A stretch of DNA of 44,502 nucleotides from Bryobacteraceae bacterium (GTDB lineage Bacteria; Acidobacteriota; Terriglobia; Bryobacterales; Bryobacteraceae): the NCBI GenBank assembly GCA_947458745.1, contig CANGYQ010000025.1, positions 1 through 44,502 on the forward strand, written 5' to 3'. This document shows, one piece after another, positions 1-8,815 of this stretch. Position numbers and translations under genes: made by a program. Position 1 is the first letter of the stretch; every line of letters begins with the position of its first letter. The notes under the pieces were generated by a model. The model had not been told where the DNA came from and did no database searches. It was given only the letters and a program-made list of their open reading frames with translations.

Positions 1-149
1 ACCGAGAACGCCTTCCGCGACGTCAACATCGCCTTTGCCAATGAGCTGTCGCTGATCGCGGAGCGGTTGAGCATCAATGTGTGGGAGCTGATCGAGCTGG
101 CCAACCGGCATCCCCGCGTCAATATTCTGCAGCCTGGTCCTGGCGTGGG
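1..149. repeat. Left copy of 149-bp terminal overlap (circular junction)
   Basis: Bases 1-149 are identical, base for base, to 44354-44502 in the same orientation. The frame of wecC continues correctly from one end into the other, so this is best read as the overlap left when a circular molecule is reported as a linear contig. The unique circle is then 44,353 bp. Confidence 0.95.
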
Positions 150-606
150 CGGGCACTGCATTGCGGTTGATCCGTGGTTCATCGTGCACAAGACGCCCGA
201 TCTGGCGCGGATGATCCACACGGCGCGCAAGGTGAACGACGAGAAGCCGCACCATGTGATCCACCGCGTGGAAGAGCATGCCAAGCGGTTCTCGAAGCCC
301 GTGATTGCGTGCCTTGGTTTGGCGTACAAGCCGGACATTGATGACTTGCGCGAATCGCCATCCATGGAGATTGCCGAGCATCTGGCGCAGAAGCAGCTGG
401 GTGAGTTGCTGATTGTGGAGCCGCATGTGACGGCGCTGCCGAAGAGCCTGGCCAAGTACCCGGGTGTCGAGTTTGTTAGCTTCCAGACGGCAGTGCAGCG
501 GGCTGATATCGTGCTGCTGCTGGTGAATCACCGGCAGTTCCGGAACGTGGACCGGCGGCTACTGATGGAGAAAATCGTTATCGACACGCGGGGCATGTGG
601 CGCTAG
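1..606 (+). CDS. wecC: UDP-N-acetyl-D-mannosaminuronate dehydrogenase, C-terminal part (continues from 43709-44502)
   Basis: This is the 3' portion of wecC; the 5' portion lies at the other end of the window. Translation is open from base 1 (TENAFRDVN...) to the TAG at 604-606. Joined to 43709-44353 it gives a 416-residue protein, the usual size for nucleotide-sugar dehydrogenases of the WecC type. The motif GPGVGGHCIAVDPWF holds the catalytic cysteine, about residue 268 of the joined protein, and GLAYKPDIDDLRESPS marks the C-terminal UDP-binding domain. The enzyme oxidises UDP-ManNAc twice with NAD to UDP-ManNAcA, and wecB, which makes its substrate, lies at 13419-14546. A TTG at 67 could be mistaken for a start, but the frame upstream is conserved dehydrogenase sequence, so this is a linearisation artefact. 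WecC is preferred over a plain UDP-glucose dehydrogenase because of the GGHCIAVDP signature and the wecB partner. Confidence 0.92.
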   Translation, partial: TENAFRDVNIAFANELSLIAERLSINVWELIELANRHPRVNILQPGPGVGGHCIAVDPWFIVHKTPDLARMIHTARKVNDEKPHHVIHRVEEHAKRFSKPVIACLGLAYKPDIDDLRESPSMEIAEHLAQKQLGELLIVEPHVTALPKSLAKYPGVEFVSFQTAVQRADIVLLLVNHRQFRNVDRRLLMEKIVIDTRGMWR

Positions 607-621
607 GTGGGTGGGGTTCCG

Positions 622-1833
622 ATGACCACCAGGCGCATCGGGTATCTGGTGAGCCAGTACCCGACTGTTTCTCACACCTTCATCCTGCGTGAGATCCGGG
701 GGTTGCGGGCGCAGGGCTGGGATATCCAGTCCATCTCGATCGGCAACCCGGATCGGCCGAGCGACAAACTTTCACCGGAAGAGCAAGAAGAGCGGCAGCG
801 AACGCTGTATGTAAAGTCCGCAGGGGTGGGTCCGATTCTGGCGGCCCATTTCGCATTGCTGCTGAAGCGGCCGGCGGCGTTTCTGGCCACGATGCTTTAT
901 GCGGTCCGGTTGGGGCATCCCAGCCTTCACAAGCTGCTCTATTTTGCCGAAGCCGTCGTGGTGGGTACGATGCTGGAGAAACGTGGCTACCGTCACGTGC
1001 ACGTGCATTTTTCGACCACGGTGACGCTGTTGATGGCGCGCCTTTTCCCCATCACGTTCTCCGAGACCATTCATGGGTCAGATGAGTTTATTGATCCCCA
1101 GGGCTTTGCCATGGCCGAGAAGGTAGCGGCGGCGAAGCTGACGGTGGCGATCAGCTTGTTTGGGCAAAGCCAGGTGATGCGCTTTTCGGATGCCGCCCAT
1201 TGGGACCGGATTGCGGTGTGCCGGTTGGGCATTCATCCGCGGGTGTTTGACCGGGCGGCGAAGACGGGCGAGGCGAGCCCATTCCGGCTGATCTCAGTAG
1301 GGCGCCTGGTGTCGGTGAAGGGGTTGCCGATTCTGCTGGAAGCCATGGAGCTGCTCAAGCAGCGGGGGCGGCGGGTTGTCCTTTCGCTGGCTGGTGGTGG
1401 GCCGGAGATGGAGCGGTTTAGTGCCCGGGTGCAGGCCAAGCAGATGCAGGACATGGTGATTCTGGAAGGCTGGTGTGATCAGACGAAGGTGCGGGCGCTC
1501 TATGCCGCATCCGACGCGTTTGTGATGGCCAGTTTTGCCGAGGGTATTCCGGTGGTGCTGATGGAGGCGATGGCGATGCGGCTGCCCTGCATTGCGACGC
1601 GCATTACGGGCATTCCGGAGCTGATCGAGGATGGCGTGTCGGGGCTGCTGGTGACCCCATCGGATGCAGTGGGTTTGGCGGCGGCGGTGGAACGGCTGAT
1701 GGACGACGCGGCACTGCGTCAGGCGATGGCGGAGGCAGGCCGTGAGCGGGTGTTGCGGGAGTACGACCTCGACCAGAACATCCCACAGTTGTCGGCGCTG
1801 TATGAAGAGCGGCTGAGCCAGTACCTGGGATGA
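622..1833 (+). CDS. Family 4 glycosyltransferase (GT-B fold)
   Basis: Predicted cytoplasmic or membrane-associated glycosyltransferase of 403 residues that would add one sugar to a growing lipid-linked repeat unit. The N-terminal domain begins RRIGYLVSQYPTVSHTFI, a start typical of the WcaL/exopolysaccharide branch. The C-terminal nucleotide-sugar domain has VGRLVSVKGLPILLEA and, at about residues 306-345, an EGIPVVLMEAMA..GIPELIEDG block with the E-x7-E type signature. The frame is open back to a GTG at 607, directly after the wecC stop, but ATG 622 is preferred because it has GGTGGGG just upstream and begins cleanly at the first beta strand. It follows wecC closely and overlaps the next gene by 4 bp (ATGA), so it is part of an operon. 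Donor and acceptor cannot be read from sequence. Confidence 0.88.
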   Translation: MTTRRIGYLVSQYPTVSHTFILREIRGLRAQGWDIQSISIGNPDRPSDKLSPEEQEERQRTLYVKSAGVGPILAAHFALLLKRPAAFLATMLYAVRLGHPSLHKLLYFAEAVVVGTMLEKRGYRHVHVHFSTTVTLLMARLFPITFSETIHGSDEFIDPQGFAMAEKVAAAKLTVAISLFGQSQVMRFSDAAHWDRIAVCRLGIHPRVFDRAAKTGEASPFRLISVGRLVSVKGLPILLEAMELLKQRGRRVVLSLAGGGPEMERFSARVQAKQMQDMVILEGWCDQTKVRALYAASDAFVMASFAEGIPVVLMEAMAMRLPCIATRITGIPELIEDGVSGLLVTPSDAVGLAAAVERLMDDAALRQAMAEAGRERVLREYDLDQNIPQLSALYEERLSQYLG

Positions 1834-3434
1834 GAAGCCGCGCAGAGATCCAATTCCGGTTGCGGCAGGAGCTGGTGAATCGGCTGATGCTCTGGTGGCC
1901 GCCGAAAGCACCGGCGGAGCGGAGGGACTTCCAGTATCCGGCCCCGGACTTTTCGGCCAACGTTTCGGCATTGGCGCAGGAGATTCTGGCGCACCGGTTT
2001 CCGATGCTGGGGACGGTGATCGAGACCGGGCCCGAGATCCGCTGGCGGCGGGACTATCTGCATGATCTCGAGACAGGGACGGCGTTCTTCCGCCGGATCC
2101 CATATCTCGATCGGGACAAGGCCGGTGATCACAAGGTGATCTGGGAGTTGAACCGGCATCAGCATCTGGTGGTGCTGGCACTGGCCGGGGAGACTGGTGA
2201 GATTGAGCGGCAGCTGACCAGCTGGTGGGAACAGAATCCATTTCAGCGCGGGATCAACTGGGCCAGCGCGCTGGAGGTCGCGTTCCGGGCGCTGAGCTGG
2301 CTGCAGGTGCTGTCGATTCGGGGCGAGCGGACGCCAAAGCGTCAGCAGTTGCTCGACAGCTTGTATCAGCACGGGCTGCACCTGGAGTACAACCTCTCGT
2401 TCTACTTCTCACGCAACACGCATTTGCTTGGTGAGGCGTTGGCGCTGGCGGCTTTGGGCGAGCTGTTTCCGCGCTGGAAAGAGCTGGGCGTGAACACGTT
2501 GCGGCGGGAGCTGGATTATCAGGTGTTGGCCGATGGGGCGCACTTTGAGAAGTCGAGCTACTACCATGTCTACACGCTGGACATGTACTTGCTGGCCTGG
2601 CGGCTTGCTGGAAGACCACCGGAATGGCGCCCGAAGCTGACGTTGATGGCGGAATATCTGGCGGCGCTGCTGGGTGAGGGTGGCGAGATTCCGCTGATTG
2701 GAGATGATGACGGCGGCCGTCTATTTCATCCCTATGGGACGCATGTGCAGTATGGGCGGCAGACGCTTGAGTGGGCGGCGTCGGAGTTGGGGCGGACGTT
2801 TGTGGCCAAGCAGGAGTCGGAACGTTTCGCCGAGTGTGGCTTAATCTTCCTGCGGGCGGGTGGGACGGAAGTGATTGTTGATGCGGGAGGATTTGGCAGC
2901 GGCCGCGGTGGGCATAGCCATTCCGATACGTTGCAGATTATTGTGCGACGCGGCGGGCGCGAATTGTTGATCGACCCCGGCACCTATACGTATGTAGGCG
3001 ATCCTAGATGGAGGGACTGGTTCCGCGGATCTGCCGCGCACAACACCATGCGCGTGGGTGGCAGGGAGCAGGCGGAGGCGGCCGGGCCGTTTGGGTGGCG
3101 GAGTAAGCCTGAGGTGATTTTGCATGGGTGGGGTCCGGATTACGTCGATGCGGAGTGCCGTTATGGCGGCTGCGCGCACCGGCGACGGGTCCGGCTGACC
3201 GATCCGCTCCACTTGACAGTGGAGGACGAGGCGTCGGGTGGTGAGGGTGAGCAGTGGTGGCACTTGGCGGCGGGAGCCCCGGTGCAATTCGAGTTTCCGG
3301 AGGGCTTGCGGGCGGAACCAGCCGAAGGCTGGCGTTCACGGGCGTTGTACCAGAAAGAACCGGCGCAACGATTCGTGGTTCGTGGGCAGAAGTTAACGAC
3401 TAAATTGACGATAGGAGACCTATGGCTGTCGTAA
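1830..3434 (+). CDS. Heparinase II/III family polysaccharide lyase
   Basis: Protein of 534 residues with the two-part architecture of heparinase II/III and related alginate lyases: an alpha-helical toroid (about residues 60-330) followed by a beta-sandwich. The C-terminal part carries GHSHSDTLQ (about residue 360) and PGTYTYVGDPRWRDWFRGS then AAHNT (about 385-410), the hallmark of the Heparinase II/III-like C-terminal domain. Such enzymes cleave uronic-acid-containing chains by beta-elimination. No clear signal peptide is seen at the N-terminus (MRSRAEIQFRLRQEL), which is odd for a lyase of a secreted polymer; in EPS operons such proteins are often annotated as alginate lyase family. It overlaps the upstream glycosyltransferase by 4 bp and the downstream algD-like gene by 13 bp, so translation is probably coupled. 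Placement beside a GDP-mannuronate-forming enzyme fits a uronate-containing polymer. Confidence 0.85.
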   Translation: MRSRAEIQFRLRQELVNRLMLWWPPKAPAERRDFQYPAPDFSANVSALAQEILAHRFPMLGTVIETGPEIRWRRDYLHDLETGTAFFRRIPYLDRDKAGDHKVIWELNRHQHLVVLALAGETGEIERQLTSWWEQNPFQRGINWASALEVAFRALSWLQVLSIRGERTPKRQQLLDSLYQHGLHLEYNLSFYFSRNTHLLGEALALAALGELFPRWKELGVNTLRRELDYQVLADGAHFEKSSYYHVYTLDMYLLAWRLAGRPPEWRPKLTLMAEYLAALLGEGGEIPLIGDDDGGRLFHPYGTHVQYGRQTLEWAASELGRTFVAKQESERFAECGLIFLRAGGTEVIVDAGGFGSGRGGHSHSDTLQIIVRRGGRELLIDPGTYTYVGDPRWRDWFRGSAAHNTMRVGGREQAEAAGPFGWRSKPEVILHGWGPDYVDAECRYGGCAHRRRVRLTDPLHLTVEDEASGGEGEQWWHLAAGAPVQFEFPEGLRAEPAEGWRSRALYQKEPAQRFVVRGQKLTTKLTIGDLWLS

Positions 3435-4717
3435 GTGACAAGAAAATCGCGGTCTTGGGACTGGGCTACGTTGGCTGCGTGACAGCAGCGTGCTTTGCGA
3501 ACCTGGGGCACCAGGTTGTCGGCATCGACAAGGACGAGCACAAGGTAAAGAACATCCTGAAGAAGTCGGCTCCGTTCTATGAACCGGGCCTGACGGAGTT
3601 GATTGAAAAGACTGTGGACGACGGGCGACTGACGGCGACGATGTCGCTGGCCGAAGGCCTGGCGGACGCGGATGTCGCGATGATCTGCGTGGGCACGCCC
3701 TCGGAGCGCAACGGCAATTTGGGCCTAGGGCAGCTGCGGCGGGTGTGTGCGGAGATCGCCGAAGTGATCGCCGGACGCGAGAAGCCTCTGATTGTTGCTC
3801 TGCGCAGCACGGTATTTCCGGGGACTTGCGAAGAAGCGCAGGCGACGGCGTTTGCCAAAACTCCCCAAGTGAAGATGGTGTCGAACCCGGAGTTCCTGCG
3901 CGAAGGCAGTGCGGTGAAGGACTTCGTGGAGCCGTCGCTGGTTGTCGTGGGCGGTACGGACGAAGCCGCGGTTCAGTTGATCGCCGACATGTACGCGCCG
4001 TTGGGGTGTGAAGCATCGAAGGTAAACGTCCGGACGGCGGAAATGATCAAGTACGCTTGCAACACGTTCCACGCGGTGAAGGTGGCGTTTGCCAACGAGA
4101 TCGGCTCGCTAGCCAGCTATCTGGGCGTGTCGGGCGACGAAGTGATGGCCACGTTGTGCAAGGACACGCGGCTGAACATCTCGACGGCGTATTTGAAGCC
4201 GGGCTTCGCTTTTGGCGGGTCCTGCTTGCCCAAGGATCTGCGGGCGTTGTGCTACCGGGCGTCGCGGATGGATGTGTCGCTGCCGATGCTGGAAGCGGTG
4301 CTGCCGTCCAACGATGCGCACCTGGAGCGCGGCATTAATGATGTGCTCGACATGGAAGCGCCGCGGCTGGGCGTGTTTGGCTTGGCGTTCAAAGAGAACA
4401 CCGACGACCTGCGCGAAAGCCCCGTGGTGACGATGATTGAGACGCTGATCGGTAAAGGTAAGGACATGCGGATCTTTGACCCGCATATTCAGCTGGATCA
4501 GATCTATGGCTCCAACAAGAGCTTCGTGCTGAACGCGGTGCCCCATATCGAAAAGCTGATGCAGCCGTCGTTTGAAGAAGTAGCCAGCTGGGCCACGCAC
4601 CTGGTGGTGGCGCAGACACCGTCGGCCGAGTTCCGGGCCAAGATCAAGGCCAGCGGGCTGCCGGTGGTGGATCTGACCCGAATCGAGATCCGGGAAGCGG
4701 TCAAGGTAATGGCGTAG
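3422..4717 (+). CDS. algD: GDP-mannose 6-dehydrogenase (AlgD-like)
   Basis: Nucleotide-sugar dehydrogenase of 431 residues. The N-terminal Rossmann motif is VLGLGYVGCVTAACFANLGH, followed by CVGTPSERNGNLGLGQL, NPEFLREGSAVKDF and GFAFGGSCLPKDLRAL. The cysteine of the last motif is residue 268. Central and C-terminal sequences (MIKYACNTFHAVKVAFANEIG, RASRMDVSLPMLEAVLPSN, GSNKSFVLNAVPHIEKL) match the AlgD branch better than UDP-glucose dehydrogenases, so GDP-mannose to GDP-mannuronate is the likely reaction. The start is fixed by AGGAGA at 3413-3418 before ATG 3422, inside the end of the lyase gene. It is the last gene of its operon and is followed by an intrinsic terminator. Substrate assignment is by family resemblance and not proven; a related GDP-sugar or UDP-sugar substrate is possible. 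Confidence 0.85.
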   Translation: MAVVSDKKIAVLGLGYVGCVTAACFANLGHQVVGIDKDEHKVKNILKKSAPFYEPGLTELIEKTVDDGRLTATMSLAEGLADADVAMICVGTPSERNGNLGLGQLRRVCAEIAEVIAGREKPLIVALRSTVFPGTCEEAQATAFAKTPQVKMVSNPEFLREGSAVKDFVEPSLVVVGGTDEAAVQLIADMYAPLGCEASKVNVRTAEMIKYACNTFHAVKVAFANEIGSLASYLGVSGDEVMATLCKDTRLNISTAYLKPGFAFGGSCLPKDLRALCYRASRMDVSLPMLEAVLPSNDAHLERGINDVLDMEAPRLGVFGLAFKENTDDLRESPVVTMIETLIGKGKDMRIFDPHIQLDQIYGSNKSFVLNAVPHIEKLMQPSFEEVASWATHLVVAQTPSAEFRAKIKASGLPVVDLTRIEIREAVKVMA

Positions 4718-4747
4718 CGCCCAGTCGAATCAAGACCAAGTGAGCTT

Positions 4748-4784
4748 GCCGCCATCACATCCGGGTGTGATGGCGGCTTTTTTA
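4748..4784 (+). terminator. Intrinsic terminator after the wecC-algD operon
   Basis: A perfect 12-bp stem (GCCGCCATCACA at 4748-4759 with TGTGATGGCGGC at 4766-4777) and 6-nt loop is followed at once by a run of T (TTTTTTATT). It lies 30 bp after the algD-like stop codon. Confidence 0.9.
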
Positions 4785-4931
4785 TTGCTTTGTCGAGAAG
4801 ACCCTTACGGTGAAGCGGGCTCTGCGCGTGGGCAGCTACTTTTGCCCGGCTACCGAGACGTTGAGGGCACCTTCGAGGAGGCGAGAGCGGGTGATGTTGC
4901 GGCGCAGGGGTTGGGGTATGCCTTCGATGAC

Positions 4932-5667
4932 CTATTCAATGAATCGCATCAGGCCGATAGAAAGGCGGATGCGATGGCCACCCTTATTCTTTTCTACCCA
5001 GACGCGGCTGAATTTCGCCTGGTGGAAGATGTCGGCCAGATCACCCATGGAGTACTCGCGGAGATGGAAGCCGCGGGCTAACTCGTCGAAGTAGCGGGAA
5101 ATGTCGCGCGGACCGGAAAGTCGGTTCGGGGTGATGCAAAGGTAAATGCCACCGGGGCGGAGGACACGATAGATTTCGCGGAGTTGGGCGACGGCGTCGT
5201 CCGGGTGGGTGTGCTCCATTACCTGGTCAGAGTAGGCAAGGTCGACACTCTCATCCGGGAGCGGGACATCGCAGCCCGTGGAATGGACGAACTTAAGGTT
5301 TGCCGGACCCCGGACCCGGCCCGTGATCTCTTGCGCGACATCCAAGCCATAAACTTGGCGGACGTGCGGGCAGACGGCGAGCGAAAGCTTCGCGTCGCCC
5401 GCACCAACTTCCAAGAACGTCAGGTCGGGCCGCAAAAAAGGCTTCAGCAGCCGCATCTTGCCAGCGTTCATTCTTGTGATGGAGTCCGGACTCTGCGAGA
5501 GGGTGACCTGTGGGTAATTCGGTACACGCAGGTAGAGCCTCATCATAGACTTGGCCATAGAGTTGGCCGCGGTCGGTCGCGCTGGCGTTGCGCAGACGGT
5601 CGGCCAGTTCTACTTCGATTTCATAGTGCTCCCGAAGCTGTTGAGGTGTCCGCGGTGGAAAGACCAT
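4932..5667 (-). pseudogene. Class I SAM-dependent methyltransferase, frameshifted
   Basis: Two adjacent minus-strand frames encode one methyltransferase. The first 43 residues (from ATG 5667, MVFPPRTPQQLREHYEIE...GQVYDE) are in one frame; the remaining 201 (LYLRVPNYPQ..., to the stop at 4932) are in another. One extra base, in the GG at 5538-5539, separates them; removing it gives a 244-residue protein of normal length for the family, with YDE joined to LYLRVP exactly where related proteins continue. The body has the SAM-binding motif FLEVGAGDAKLSLAV, an acidic residue after strand 2 (YGLDV) and the post-motif VLRPGGIYLCITPN. If the ATG at 5558 were used, the intact 208-residue frame would still contain the whole SAM fold but lack the N-terminal cap. 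Either the gene is decayed, or this is a sequencing/assembly error, or the frame is changed during expression. Likely role: O-methylation of a sugar residue. It stands alone on the minus strand. Confidence 0.8.
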
Positions 5668-5878
5668 AACACTACTTTAGATTTTTATCGTCAGATCATT
5701 GTGCAGGGTGCAGCAAAGAATCGCCCACCCCGGAGCTAGCCCGGCGCACCTGTGCGACAGATGCCATCGCCACTCACGGTTACTTTTTTCATCCACCAAA
5801 TCAGTCATTTAAGAGCGGTGCCCGGCCGGAATAGTGGACTACCAGCGCAAGATGTCGGCTGGGAGACGCGAAAAGCCA

Positions 5879-8752
5879 ATGGCAGCCATTACATCAACTC
5901 AAGCGGGCAACTGGTCGGCTCCTGGTACGTGGACCGGAGGGGTGGTGCCGGGCGTGGGCGACACCGTGACCATCAGTCACGCGGTGAGTGTGAATATCAA
6001 CACAACGGTGGGAACGTCGCCGACCGATACGACAACGCTGGTGCTGGATGTGACGGCGGCCGGGTCGTTGACGGTGGCGGCTGGGGTCACGCTGACCGTG
6101 CGGGGGAATGCCCGGGTGGTGAACACGACGCTAACTCTGAATGCGGGGGCGTCGTACATTTTTGATTCGTCAGCAGCGGCGGGCACGCCGATCTATTCGT
6201 TGACGTTCGGATCAGGAGCCAGTCAGCCGAACTGCAGGCTGGTGTGCAACGGCACTTCGGCGGCGTATTGCAGGTTCGACATCGCCGCTGGGTCGGGCCG
6301 GGGCCGGCTACAGCGCAATGCCAGTGCCAGCGCCCAAGTGGATGCCACCTACACGGACTTCAACAATCTGGGTGATGCGTCGAACTCATCAATGGACTGG
6401 TCGGCGGCTTCAGGCGGCATCATCCGGTTTACCTATTGCCGGATTGGGCTGGTCGCCAACAACTCCAACGCGCTGGGGCGCTGGACGACGTCGAGCGCGG
6501 CGGATTCCGATTTCATTTTCAACTTCAACAACATCCGCTATGGGACAGCGCATGCTTCGGAAGCCGCGCGGTTGACGTTCACGGCGGCCACGACGGGGCA
6601 GCGGCAGTTCCAGAACAATATCCAGAATATCCGCACGTGGGGTGGTACGGCGGCAAGCCCTATCAACTTTGCGGGATCTTTGAGGAACCTGAGCGTTCGG
6701 GATAATGTGATGGGCCGGATGGGCCTGTCGTCCACGATTACCGACATCCAGCCATGGACCGAGTGGACCAACAATGTGTTCTATGGGAGGGGTACGGTAG
6801 CTTATCCGCTCACGCTAGCCCATCCAGGCAGCGTGTTGCTGGACAACATCCTCTACTTGGAAGGCACGAGTGTCCAGGGGTTGACCGCTCTCAATCCGAG
6901 TATGCCGAATGCATTCACAGGGACGTTTGGCATTCAAGGGAATCTCTTTCAGGCCTTCGTGAATAGCGAAGAGGGCGACTTTATCTCCAACAACGCTGCG
7001 TCCTTCCCCACAGGTAGCAACGTTGTGCTGAACATCACCCGAAATCTCGTACTACCCAACGCTAGAGGACGCGTATCAGGGTCGGTGAACAGTCATGATA
7101 ACGCGCTGGTGAAGCGTGTCATCGAGTTCAACACCTTGATGACAGACTCCAATGGGAGTACAGGCGTGGCGGCGGTTTACACCGGGGCAACGTTCTGGGG
7201 CGGGCCGGGCCTGATCGACTCGCTCCGGTCCAATCTGGTGTGGTGCAATCGTTCGACGGGTACGACCGGGCAGGCGCAGGTAGCGCGGCAGGCGACGATC
7301 ACATCTCCCGAGACGGGTACGGCGGCGACGGCGAGTACAGCAACCCTGATCAACTGTTCCGGGTTGACGCCTATTCCCACGTTACCGACGGCAGCCAATA
7401 TTGACCTAGGCGCTTCACAGGCCATCATCACCTTCACATCGGGAGCACTGTCGGGGCAATCACGGACAATCACCGCCAATACCGGGGCTAGCGTGACGGT
7501 GGGCGTGGCGTTCTCTGGTGCGCCGGCAGTGGGTGATGCCTTCCGGATCGTAGTGCCGGACATTCTGGTGGCCTCACGGGTGGGCTGGAACGGCCTGTTC
7601 AATGTCGAAAACGGCACGCTGTTTGATCAGAATGGCGCCAACGGCTTGGCCGACAAGGGCTATCACAACTACAGCCAGACGAACCGGGTGGCGATTGGGC
7701 AAAGCGATGTGGATCTGGGGTCCGGGGCCTATGACGGCACTAATGGGCCGCGGTTTGTGGATGCGTCCCGCAATGTCGAGACGTCATGGAACCGCATCTT
7801 CGGTCAGGCGAATGGGGCCCCGTGGGCGCTGAGTTCCAGCTACGTGGTGGGTGCCCTGGTGAGCCGCCAGGCGGCGGCGGTTTACGGGAATGCGGTGATC
7901 ACGTACCGCTGTATCTCAGCCCACACGGCCAGCGCCGCCAATCGGCCTTCCGATGGCACGGACGGGACTTGGCAGACCGTTTGGGAACCCGCCGTGTTGC
8001 AGTTGCTGCGCGATGCGGTGGTGTCGGGGATCACCTATACCGATGCCGCAGTGGGTGTCACGAATGTGAGTGCGGTGAAGTACCTGCTGGAGTGGATCAA
8101 GGCAGGATTCCGACCGCGTAACACTGCATTGCGGACCGCTGCGCATGACGGATCGAGCATTGGCGCCGTCGCTCTGGCGTCGGCACTGACCTCAACCTGT
8201 CCGGTGAATCGGACGGCAGTGATCGGGGTTGCGTTCAACCAACAGATGACCGCCAGCGGTGGCACGTTGCCATACAACTACACCGTTGCGGCCGGGTCTG
8301 TTCCAGCTGGACTGTCTTTGAACAACAGTACGGGTGTGGTGAGTGGGACGCCGAGCGCAACGGGCGCGTTTACACTGCAGGTGACCGACGCTGACGGAAC
8401 GGTCGCCAGTGGCACCTGCTCATTCACGGTAAATGCGGCTCTGACGCTGAGCTGCCCGGTGATCTCGACGGGTGTGGTGGGCGTACCGTTCAACCAAGCG
8501 GTGACGGCCAGCGGTGGAGTGACACCCTACAACTACTCGGTGGCCACTGGTGCTCTGCCCGCGGGGTTGGTGTTGAACGTCGCGACGGGGGCTGTCTCTG
8601 GGACGCCGAGCGCGGCGGGAAGCTTCACCATTCGGGTGACCGATGCGCAGGGCAACGTCGCCAGTGGCACCTGCCCGTTCACGGTGGACCCACCAGTGGT
8701 GCAGGGCCGGCGCGGGTTCTCAATGATTGGTATCGGGCCGGTGGGTCTCTAG
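5879..8752 (+). CDS. Large beta-rich protein with two putative Ig-like (He_PIG) repeats
   Basis: Predicted 957-residue protein. It opens with MAAITSTQAGNWSAPGTWTG and PGVGDTVTISHAVSVN, a W-x-G/PG-x-GDTVTI pattern seen at the N-terminus of parallel beta-helix and phage-type structural proteins. A long Ser/Thr/Gly/Asn-rich middle follows, with many FNN/NNI turns suggestive of beta-helix coils. The C-terminus has two 85-residue repeats starting at 8198 and 8453, each with GVxFNQ..TASGG..PYNY, LPAGL.LN..TG..SGTPS.. and ..VASGTC.FTV, the putative-Ig (He_PIG) pattern. The frame extends upstream to a GTG at 5834, but ATG 5879 is favoured by the N-terminal motif. No signal peptide or anchor is visible, so how or whether it leaves the cell is unclear. 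The function is not recognised; surface adhesin or polysaccharide-binding protein is an inference from the domains. Confidence 0.75.
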   Translation: MAAITSTQAGNWSAPGTWTGGVVPGVGDTVTISHAVSVNINTTVGTSPTDTTTLVLDVTAAGSLTVAAGVTLTVRGNARVVNTTLTLNAGASYIFDSSAAAGTPIYSLTFGSGASQPNCRLVCNGTSAAYCRFDIAAGSGRGRLQRNASASAQVDATYTDFNNLGDASNSSMDWSAASGGIIRFTYCRIGLVANNSNALGRWTTSSAADSDFIFNFNNIRYGTAHASEAARLTFTAATTGQRQFQNNIQNIRTWGGTAASPINFAGSLRNLSVRDNVMGRMGLSSTITDIQPWTEWTNNVFYGRGTVAYPLTLAHPGSVLLDNILYLEGTSVQGLTALNPSMPNAFTGTFGIQGNLFQAFVNSEEGDFISNNAASFPTGSNVVLNITRNLVLPNARGRVSGSVNSHDNALVKRVIEFNTLMTDSNGSTGVAAVYTGATFWGGPGLIDSLRSNLVWCNRSTGTTGQAQVARQATITSPETGTAATASTATLINCSGLTPIPTLPTAANIDLGASQAIITFTSGALSGQSRTITANTGASVTVGVAFSGAPAVGDAFRIVVPDILVASRVGWNGLFNVENGTLFDQNGANGLADKGYHNYSQTNRVAIGQSDVDLGSGAYDGTNGPRFVDASRNVETSWNRIFGQANGAPWALSSSYVVGALVSRQAAAVYGNAVITYRCISAHTASAANRPSDGTDGTWQTVWEPAVLQLLRDAVVSGITYTDAAVGVTNVSAVKYLLEWIKAGFRPRNTALRTAAHDGSSIGAVALASALTSTCPVNRTAVIGVAFNQQMTASGGTLPYNYTVAAGSVPAGLSLNNSTGVVSGTPSATGAFTLQVTDADGTVASGTCSFTVNAALTLSCPVISTGVVGVPFNQAVTASGGVTPYNYSVATGALPAGLVLNVATGAVSGTPSAAGSFTIRVTDAQGNVASGTCPFTVDPPVVQGRRGFSMIGIGPVGL
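8198..8700 (+). repeat. Two tandem 255-bp repeats encoding Ig-like domains
   Basis: Units begin at 8198 (TCPVNRTAV...) and 8453 (SCPVISTGV...), a period of 255 bp or 85 codons. Both end in GCCAGTGGCACCTGC followed by a TTCACGGT segment. The DNA is similar enough to suggest a duplication within the gene. Confidence 0.8.
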
Positions 8753-8815
8753 AACGAGCGGAGAGCCAACGCCCGGGCCGGTAAAGACAGTAACGGAAGA
8801 AATAGGAGAGATGTG

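Noticed and set aside
1294..2241. Long minus-strand frame opposite the glycosyltransferase and lyase
   Set aside because: Low-complexity Pro/Arg/His-rich translation typical of the antisense of GC-rich genes; the plus strand encodes clear families.
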